Shown here piece after piece: positions 11,956-17,521 of a DNA stretch of 17,521 nucleotides. Positions within the stretch are counted from its first letter, which is position 1, and each line of letters starts with the position of its first letter. The translations under genes and the position numbers were made by a program. This DNA is from Holophagales bacterium UBA5704 (GTDB taxonomy: Bacteria; Acidobacteriota; Thermoanaerobaculia; Multivoradales; UBA5704). The notes under the pieces are model-generated. The model was given only the letters and a program-made list of their open reading frames with translations, did not search any database and had not been told where the DNA came from. The stretch covers positions 31,903 to 49,423 of the forward strand of contig DIHE01000028.1 of the NCBI GenBank assembly GCA_002420005.1, read 5' to 3'.

Positions 11956-14900
11956 TCAGTCGGCCTGCGGTCGGTCGAACACCGGCGACGCCGTCCGGGC
12001 CGCCGGATCGGCCAGGAACCAGCGGACGAGCGAGGCGGCGCCGAGCCCGCCGAGGGGAGCGCCGGCCGTATCGCGGCGCAGGGCGTCGAGGCGGGCGAGC
12101 TGATCGTTCAGCTCGACCGGCCGGCCGTCGGCGTCGAGCGTCCAGCCGGCGACGGCTTCGGCCCAGCGGACCAGAAGATCGCGGTCCCGCTTGGGGAAGA
12201 GCGGGACCGTGAAGACGTGGACCTCCGTGGAGTTGACGGTCCAGAGAAGCTGGCCGTTCGGGCTGAAGCGGGCCGTGGTGGAAGGAGAGGACGGGAGCGG
12301 CGTCACGGTCAGGGGCTGGCCGAAACGGGCATCGAGCAGGCGGATGGGCTCGTCCTTGGAGCTCACCAGGAGCCGTGAGCCGGACGGGTCGAGTCGGGTC
12401 TGCCAGATGATCCCGTCGGTCTGCACGATGGTGCTGGCCGGGAGCCCGGTTTGCGAATCCCAGACTCTCAAGAGGTTGAGGTCCCGCACCAGAACGAGCC
12501 GGCCGTCGCCCTGAAAACGAACCGATTCCACCGGCCGGCGGTGGCGGACGAGCTGGGTGAGCAGCCGTCCTGTTGCGAGGTCCCAGATGCGCACCAAGCC
12601 CCGGCGGGTTCCGGTCACCACCCGGCCGCCGTCCGGGCTCACGTCCAGGGTGAAGGTGGTGCCCTCGTGCGGGATGTCCTCTCCGAGGGGGCGGCCGGTG
12701 CGGGCGTCCCACGTGCGCAGGACACCGTTCGCACCGGCGGTGAGAAGGCGGTCGCCGGCCGGCGTGAAGGTGAAATAGAGGATCGCGTGGCCGGGCTGGA
12801 GAATGGCCGTCTGCCGGCCGTTGGCGAGGCTCCAGAGCTGGACGGTGCGCTCGTCGCTCTTCAAGCCGAAGAGCTCCAGGGCGGGGCTCAGGTGGAGGTG
12901 GGCCAACGTCTCGGCCGAGCCTTTGTCCGCCTCGGGGATGCGCAGAGGGTGCCAGACCGGCTGCCCGGTCCCGGTGTCCCAGAACCGGTAGGTGTCGCCG
13001 CGCCGCTCGAGCAGGAAGCGGCCGTCGGTGCTCAGCCCGAGATCGCCGGCCGCGGCGGCCTCGAGCCCGCGCAGGGGAGGGCCGGCCGGCTGGACGGCGT
13101 CGGTGTCCCAGAGGCGGAACGCGCCGTCGCGGGCACGGATCGCGACCCGGCTCCCGTCCCGGCTGAACAGCGGATCCAGGAGCCCCTCCGCGGAGCGGAC
13201 GAGGTCGGTGGCGGTGTGGGTCGGCTCCGGGCGCCAGATCCGGACGACGCCCGAGTCGTCGCCGGTGACCACGTGCCGGGTGCCGGCGCGGAACCGGCCA
13301 TGCGCGCAGTCGCAGAGGGGCTCGCTGACCGGGCGGCCGGTGTCGGTCTCCCACAGGCTCACCCCTTCGTCCGAGACGGTGAGCAGGAGCTTCCCGTCGG
13401 TGCTGACCTCGGCATGGGCGAGGTCGCGCAGGGGCACGGTGGCGAGCGGTCTGTCCGGGTTGGTGACGTCCCAGACCCGCAGCTCCTGCTCCCGGCCGTA
13501 GGTGAGGGCGCGGTCGCCCGCGGGGCTGAGCCAGGCTTGGGTCGCCGAACCGCCGATGCGGAGCCCGGCCGCCGTCGCAGGGTTCCAGAGGTCGGTCTGG
13601 TCGTCTCCGGAGACCAGCACGTACCGGCTGTCGGGGGTGAAACGTACGGCCTGCATCGCCTCCGCTCCCGGTCCCGGAAGACTGCGGACGCCCTCGACCT
13701 CCCAGAGGAGCGTCAGGATGCCGTCCGAGGCGAGGATCGTCCGGCTGTCCGGACTGAACGAGAAGGTCTCGAAGCCGCCGAACGGAGCGAGATCGGGCGG
13801 GACGGGGAGGGGGATCTCGCGGGTCGTCCCCGTGTCGAGGTCGCGCAGGTGGAGCGATTGCCCGTCGCGCGACCAGGCGAGCCGGCGGCCGTCGGGGCTC
13901 AGCAAGGCGCTGGAGTGATCCCCGAGGTCGAGGCTCCAGAGCTCGCGGCCGGCCGCGGTGTCCCAGAGCCGTGCGGTGCCGGGGGAGAGAGCCAGGACGC
14001 GCCGGCCGCCGGCGCCGAGGTCGAGCGACTCGACCGCCTCCGTCTGCCGGACGGTCCCCACCGGCTGCAGGGTCTCGGTGTCCCAGAGGCGGATCGTCCC
14101 GTCCTCGCCGGCCGCGGCGGCGAGCCGGCCGTCGGGGCTGATCTCGACGAGCCCGGTGCCACCGAGGCGCAGCTCGCCGATCGGCAGGGGCCAGTTGCGG
14201 GCGAGCAGGAGATCGCCCAGCAGGCTCTGGGCGGCGGCGTTGTCCGGTTCGGTGCGCAGCGCGCGCGCCAGGTGGGCGAGGGCATGGGCCGGGTTGTCCT
14301 CGCGCAAAAACCAGGCCTTGCCCACGTCCGCCAGGGCGAGCGCCTGGTTCGCCCGGCGCTGTGCCACGAAGCCCCAGGCGGCGAGGGCGACCACCACGGC
14401 CAGCGCGAGGCCGAGGGCGCCGAGGGCGAGCCGGCTGCGCCGCAGCTTGCGCTCGGCCTCCCGCCGCGCGGCCTCTTCCCGCCCCCGGGCCTCGCTTTGG
14501 CGGCGCAGGTCGCGGCTCTTGCGGATGACGCCGGTCAGCACGTCGTGGGTCAGCTCCAGCCGCTGCATGCCTCCGTGGTCTTCGATGCGCAAGAGGCGGC
14601 GGTCGGTCAGCGTGTCGAGCGCCGCGCGGGTCACCCCGGGCAGCTCCACCGCGTTCTCCAGGGCCACCGAGTCGCGGAAGCCGGAGCGGGTGAGCAGGCG
14701 TTCCTCGATGAACGAGCGGACCTCCGCGCCGAGATCGCCGACGCTGCGCTCATAGAGGCCGGAGAGGATCTCGTCGCGGTTGCCCTGGACGAGAGCCGCG
14801 GTGATGCGCGGCAGCCCCTGGGCGCGCCGCTTGTGGTTCAGCTCGCGGCAGACCACCGAGAGCAGGGCGGGCTCGATCTCCAGCCCGTCGGAGGCATCGT

Positions 14901-15741
14901 CCCCTGCGCGGCCGGCGACGAAGTCGACGATCCGGCCCGGGACGTCCTCCTCGACCAGGTGGCCGCCGGCCCGGGTGATGACGCAGAGGGCGTTCGTGCC
15001 GTTCATCCGCTGCAGGCGGTACCGGTTGTGGACGATCGAGCGGATGCGGTCGCGCAGCCCTTCCAGCTCGGGGAGGAAGTCCTCGCGCAGGCTGAGCAGG
15101 ATCTTGTAAGGATGGCGGGTGAAGGAGAAGGCCCGGGCGGCGGCGGGGTCCGCCTCCAGCCGGGCGCGCAGGCCCGCCGGCGGCGCGCCTTCGCAGAGAT
15201 CGGCCAGCTCGGTGAGAAACGCTTCGGCCGCCTGCGCGGTCGCGGCGTCGCGCCGGCCGAGGGTGAAGATCTCCTCGAACTGATCGAAGACGAGGAGCGG
15301 CGTGACGATGCGGTTGCGCGGGCTCCACAGCTCGGAGCCCTGGCGGTGCAGGGACTCCCAGAGCGTCTCCGCCTCCTCCCAGGCCGGCGTCTCGATGCCG
15401 GCGGCGGCGGCCTCGCGCCGGATCTCGCGGCGAACCTGCGCGGCCGGGGAAAGCCCGCCCTGCGCGTCCGAGAAATCCAGCCGGATGTAGACGGGCAGGA
15501 CGTTCTCCTGGCGCAGGTGCGGAAACAGGCCGGCGCGCAGCAGCGAGGTCTTGCCGAGGCCGGAGAGGCCGAAAAGGACGGTCAGCCGCTCGCGCAGCAC
15601 GAGGCGCAGGATCTCCTGCGTCTCCGCCTCCCGCCCATGGAAGTGGTCGTGATCCGCCTCGCGGAACGCCGCCAGCCCGGGCCACGGGTTGTCGGCATCG
15701 ACGGTGCCGGGATCGGCGGAACGTTCCAGGGGCTCGCTCAT
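11956..15741 (-). CDS. nSTAND-type NTPase with membrane helix and WD40 repeat sensor
   Basis: The 1261-residue product begins NPWPGLAAFREAD and HFHGREAE, the usual entry to the novel-STAND NTPase 1 domain. Walker A is GLSGLGKT (58-65) and Walker B LLVFDQFEEIF (149-159, Asp153). A winged-helix-like segment ends in ELTHDVL (396-402), the conserved STAND His-Asp. A charged helix (405-437) leads to one hydrophobic helix (439-459), a TPR-like helical hairpin (about 470-515), then WD40 repeats from about 525 to 1190. I count 16 blade ends such as IRLWD, VRIWD and LRVWD, enough for two propellers. STAND proteins are switch ATPases that oligomerise when the sensor binds a trigger. The start at 15741 has GGGGAG upstream and lies 19 bp after the SIR2-TIR stop, so the pair forms an operon. 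The ligand is unknown. Confidence 0.92.
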   Translation of the reverse strand: MSEPLERSADPGTVDADNPWPGLAAFREADHDHFHGREAETQEILRLVLRERLTVLFGLSGLGKTSLLRAGLFPHLRQENVLPVYIRLDFSDAQGGLSPAAQVRREIRREAAAAGIETPAWEEAETLWESLHRQGSELWSPRNRIVTPLLVFDQFEEIFTLGRRDAATAQAAEAFLTELADLCEGAPPAGLRARLEADPAAARAFSFTRHPYKILLSLREDFLPELEGLRDRIRSIVHNRYRLQRMNGTNALCVITRAGGHLVEEDVPGRIVDFVAGRAGDDASDGLEIEPALLSVVCRELNHKRRAQGLPRITAALVQGNRDEILSGLYERSVGDLGAEVRSFIEERLLTRSGFRDSVALENAVELPGVTRAALDTLTDRRLLRIEDHGGMQRLELTHDVLTGVIRKSRDLRRQSEARGREEAARREAERKLRRSRLALGALGLALAVVVALAAWGFVAQRRANQALALADVGKAWFLREDNPAHALAHLARALRTEPDNAAAQSLLGDLLLARNWPLPIGELRLGGTGLVEISPDGRLAAAAGEDGTIRLWDTETLQPVGTVRQTEAVESLDLGAGGRRVLALSPGTARLWDTAAGRELWSLDLGDHSSALLSPDGRRLAWSRDGQSLHLRDLDTGTTREIPLPVPPDLAPFGGFETFSFSPDSRTILASDGILTLLWEVEGVRSLPGPGAEAMQAVRFTPDSRYVLVSGDDQTDLWNPATAAGLRIGGSATQAWLSPAGDRALTYGREQELRVWDVTNPDRPLATVPLRDLAHAEVSTDGKLLLTVSDEGVSLWETDTGRPVSEPLCDCAHGRFRAGTRHVVTGDDSGVVRIWRPEPTHTATDLVRSAEGLLDPLFSRDGSRVAIRARDGAFRLWDTDAVQPAGPPLRGLEAAAAGDLGLSTDGRFLLERRGDTYRFWDTGTGQPVWHPLRIPEADKGSAETLAHLHLSPALELFGLKSDERTVQLWSLANGRQTAILQPGHAILYFTFTPAGDRLLTAGANGVLRTWDARTGRPLGEDIPHEGTTFTLDVSPDGGRVVTGTRRGLVRIWDLATGRLLTQLVRHRRPVESVRFQGDGRLVLVRDLNLLRVWDSQTGLPASTIVQTDGIIWQTRLDPSGSRLLVSSKDEPIRLLDARFGQPLTVTPLPSSPSTTARFSPNGQLLWTVNSTEVHVFTVPLFPKRDRDLLVRWAEAVAGWTLDADGRPVELNDQLARLDALRRDTAGAPLGGLGAASLVRWFLADPAARTASPVFDRPQAD

Positions 15742-15760
15742 CCGGTGGTCTCCCCGGGGG

Positions 15761-17164
15761 TCAGGACCGCTCGGAGACGGCCCGCTGGTAGTCCCGGTAC
15801 GCGCGCTTGAGGAGCTCGACGGCGGCGGGATTGGGGCCTTCCGGCTGGATGCGTTCCCAGTGCAGGCGGCGGAACCGGTCGGGGAGGGCGGGATCGTCCG
15901 GCGCCACGTCGCCGGCGACGAGCGGCAGGATGAAGCGCAGCTGCGGCGGCGCCTGCACGGCGACGCGGTCGGCCCAGTCCCACTCCAGGCGGAAGAAGCG
16001 CCGCCGCGAGGTCACCGTGTGGGGAGTGAGGATGGGGACGAACAGCGAGCAGCACTCGATATTGCGGCGGATCTTCTTCTCGTAGTCGTCGCCTCCTTCG
16101 AGGGCGTTCCGGTCGAACCAGACGTCCACCCCGGCGCTCTCCAGCTCGTCCTTGAGGGCGGCCACGATCGCGCGGTCCTCGCTGGCATAGCTCAGGAAGA
16201 CGGCCCCGGGCAGCATCTCCAGCGGGCTGCCCGCGCCGGGCCGCGGAGCGGGCGCCGCGGCCTCCTTGGGGGCCGGCGCCGCCTGGGGAGGATGGCGCTC
16301 CATCCAGCGGCGGTGCAGCTCGTCGACGAAGCGCACCGCATCCAGCGAGGCGATGCGGGTGCGCGCGCTGAAGTGCTTGAGGAACGAGACGAGGGCAGGA
16401 TCGTCGCGCATCCGCGCATCGGCGACCACGTCGGTGCGTCCGCGCACCAGCCACAGCCGTTCGCGCCGCGAGGTGCGCAGAAAGAAGCGGGCGAGCCAGT
16501 CCGGGAAGCCGCCGCCGAGGAGGAGAAGCTGGTGGCGGTCGAGCTCGTCGAACAGCCGATGCGGGCGCCGCGTCTCGGACTGGAGCGCATGTACGAGCTC
16601 CAGCGTGTCCTCCTCGGTGACCACGTACTCGGGGACGGCGGAGAGGCGGCCGAAGAGCTGAAAGACGGCGGGCCGTTCCATCGCGTCCACCGCCTGATCG
16701 AGGTCCTCGACCGCCTGGGGGGCATAGGCGTAGACGCGCGTCCGCGGCTGGCCGCCGAAGCGCACCTCGTCGAGCGCCTGCTGGAGGAACGGATCGAGGG
16801 TGGTGGAGACGAAGAGCCGGAAGGGCCGGATCGCGGCGAGCTGCTTCAGCGGGGTCGGAACCGGGAAGGTCGCGGCGTTGGGGAACACCTGCTTCAAGCC
16901 GGAGTAGATGTCCTCGATCTGTCCCCCGCCCGCAAGAAACCGGCAGGCCACCGCATGCAGCGCGCCGGTCGGCGGCAGGTCTTCGCCGGCAACCTCCAGA
17001 TACGCGGCCAGGCGCTCGGCGAGGAACGAATAGAGCTGCACCTGCCGGCCTTCGACCTCGGAGACGAGGAGATCCGGGCCGACGATGGGCACGGCCCTGC
17101 CCTCCTCGATGAGCTGGAGGAGCTGATCCCAGAAACGAGAACCCTCAGTGGCCGGGGGCGCCAT
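15761..17164 (-). CDS. SIR2-like/TIR fusion protein, putative NADase effector
   Basis: The product has 467 residues. The N-terminal half (about 15-290) has the outline of a SIR2-like domain: AVPIVGPDLL (24-33) at the nucleotide-binding loop, FRLFVSTTLDPFL (115-127) at the usual TTNYD site, VFQLFGRL (167-174) at the 'LHG' site, VVTEEDTLELV (181-191) and LLLLGGGFPDWLARFFLR (213-230). The usual Asn and catalytic His are not conserved, so this domain is probably inactive. A Pro/Ala linker (292-315) leads to a TIR domain (321-460): VFLSYASED (322-330), GVDVWFDRNALEGGDDY (345-361), CCSLFVPILTPH (371-382) and FFRLEWDWA with Glu394 at the catalytic position of TIR NADases. It is first in an operon with the STAND gene. 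Known TIR effectors degrade NAD or make nucleotide signals; which occurs here is unknown. Confidence 0.85.
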   Translation of the reverse strand: MAPPATEGSRFWDQLLQLIEEGRAVPIVGPDLLVSEVEGRQVQLYSFLAERLAAYLEVAGEDLPPTGALHAVACRFLAGGGQIEDIYSGLKQVFPNAATFPVPTPLKQLAAIRPFRLFVSTTLDPFLQQALDEVRFGGQPRTRVYAYAPQAVEDLDQAVDAMERPAVFQLFGRLSAVPEYVVTEEDTLELVHALQSETRRPHRLFDELDRHQLLLLGGGFPDWLARFFLRTSRRERLWLVRGRTDVVADARMRDDPALVSFLKHFSARTRIASLDAVRFVDELHRRWMERHPPQAAPAPKEAAAPAPRPGAGSPLEMLPGAVFLSYASEDRAIVAALKDELESAGVDVWFDRNALEGGDDYEKKIRRNIECCSLFVPILTPHTVTSRRRFFRLEWDWADRVAVQAPPQLRFILPLVAGDVAPDDPALPDRFRRLHWERIQPEGPNPAAVELLKRAYRDYQRAVSERS

Positions 17165-17172
17165 GTTGGACG

Positions 17173-17201
17173 AGGCTATGCCAGGGGGGACGGGGGGTCA
17201 A
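17173..17201 (-). promoter_or_regulatory. Promoter of the SIR2-TIR/STAND operon
   Basis: On the minus strand TTGACC (17201-17196, 5 of 6 to TTGACA) and TAGCCT (17178-17173, 3 of 6 to TATAAT) are separated by exactly 17 bp. The ATG at 17164 is eight bases past the -10 box, so the leader would be at most one or two bases and no ribosome site is present. The weak -10 suggests low basal expression. Confidence 0.5.
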
Positions 17202-17239
17202 GGCGGAGCGGCGGGGGCCGACAGCCCGATGGCTCCGCT

Positions 17240-17521
17240 TTACTGCAGAAGGACCTTGGCGGCACGGCGTAGCCGGCGCCGCGCCGCCGGGGCGAGCGAA
17301 GCGCCGGAGAGCTTGGCGAGACACGCGCTGCGATGCTCTACCAGGCTGCGCGCAGAAGGCCGCATGGCGGCGGCGAACGCCCAGGCCACCGGCTCCGGTC
17401 TCTCCAGGAAGGGCTCGGCACGGGCCTCGGAGACACCGAAAACCTGGTAGTACAACCGCAAGACTTCCATCGTATAAACCCGGGCCACCGGGACCGACTC
17501 GAGCCGGATTCCGGGTTGCCC
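17240..17521 (-). CDS. C-terminal part of an unidentified protein, possibly Rpn/PD-(D/E)XK-like (5' end outside window)
   Basis: The frame is open from the window edge to TAA at 17242-17240, giving at least 93 residues that begin GQPGIRLESVPVARVYTMEV. An internal GTG at 17488 and ATG at 17470 exist, but the upstream residues read as normal protein, so this is most likely the end of a longer gene. Features are a helical segment (MEVLRLYYQVFGVSEARAEP), PEPVAWAFAAAMRPSARSL and EHRSACLAKL. They recall the C-termini of Rpn-like recombination-promoting nuclease/putative transposase proteins; that link is from memory of the pattern and is weak. Its stop lies 75 bp upstream of the SIR2-TIR start on the same strand, and the operon promoter lies in that gap. 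Confidence 0.45.
   Translation of the reverse strand, partial: GQPGIRLESVPVARVYTMEVLRLYYQVFGVSEARAEPFLERPEPVAWAFAAAMRPSARSLVEHRSACLAKLSGASLAPAARRRLRRAAKVLLQ

Noticed and set aside
12451..15810. 1119-codon open frame on the + strand opposite the STAND gene
   Set aside because: It mirrors the STAND gene in a GC-rich antisense frame, is Gly/Ala/Arg/Glu-rich without any domain, and the minus strand has unmistakable NTPase and WD40 motifs.
15689..17272. 527-codon + strand frame opposite the SIR2-TIR gene
   Set aside because: It is an antisense shadow; the opposite strand carries the TIR motifs and a promoter with proper spacing.

Overview
The window is a stretch of a high-GC Gram-negative chromosome. 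The envelope genes (a signal-peptide Omp85/BamA-like barrel protein and secreted proteins), a DUF4846 protein, a membrane SpoIIE phosphatase, vapBC and a very large nSTAND-WD40 protein together suggest Acidobacteriota (Thermoanaerobaculia-like) or a similar soil lineage. This placement is an inference from gene content, not a phylogenetic result. No rRNA, tRNA, CRISPR array, insertion sequence or integrase was seen.

Region 1 (1-2134) holds the end of icd and the complete mdh, two adjacent TCA-cycle genes. They are followed by about 600 bp of GGCC-rich sequence. The first 400 bp stay open in the mdh frame past its stop and contain two nearly identical 84-bp units. Region 2 (2135-3786) is a toxin-antitoxin pocket. 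It has a HepT-like protein with no nucleotidyltransferase partner, a decayed start of an HTH antitoxin gene, an intact vapBC pair with repeated operator-like motifs, and two intergenic inverted-repeat structures. Region 3 (3786-8704) holds a multi-pass membrane PP2C/SpoIIE phosphatase, a translationally coupled DUF4846-thioesterase pair running convergently to it, and a divergent secreted protein with a proline-rich linker.

Region 4 (8705-9352) has no gene. It is less GC-rich, strongly G/T-biased on the + strand, and ends in the best intrinsic terminator of the window, so it may encode an untranslated RNA. Region 5 (9353-11943) holds a small Omp85-like barrel protein, a 55-residue Cys/His-rich protein, pdxH and a conserved-looking hypothetical gene.

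Region 6 (11956-17201) is the most interesting part. It is a two-gene operon read on the minus strand from a recognisable promoter. The first gene fuses a degenerate SIR2-like domain to a TIR domain with an intact candidate catalytic glutamate. The second gene, 19 bp downstream, encodes a 1261-residue nSTAND NTPase with a membrane helix and about 16 WD40 blades. The layout resembles an NLR-type immune receptor split into two polypeptides: a TIR effector, and a STAND switch with a sensor. It is a candidate conflict (anti-phage) system. Domain identities are read from motifs; the defence role and the coupling of the two proteins are inferred. The window ends inside the C-terminal part of another minus-strand gene, possibly a PD-(D/E)XK/Rpn-like protein.
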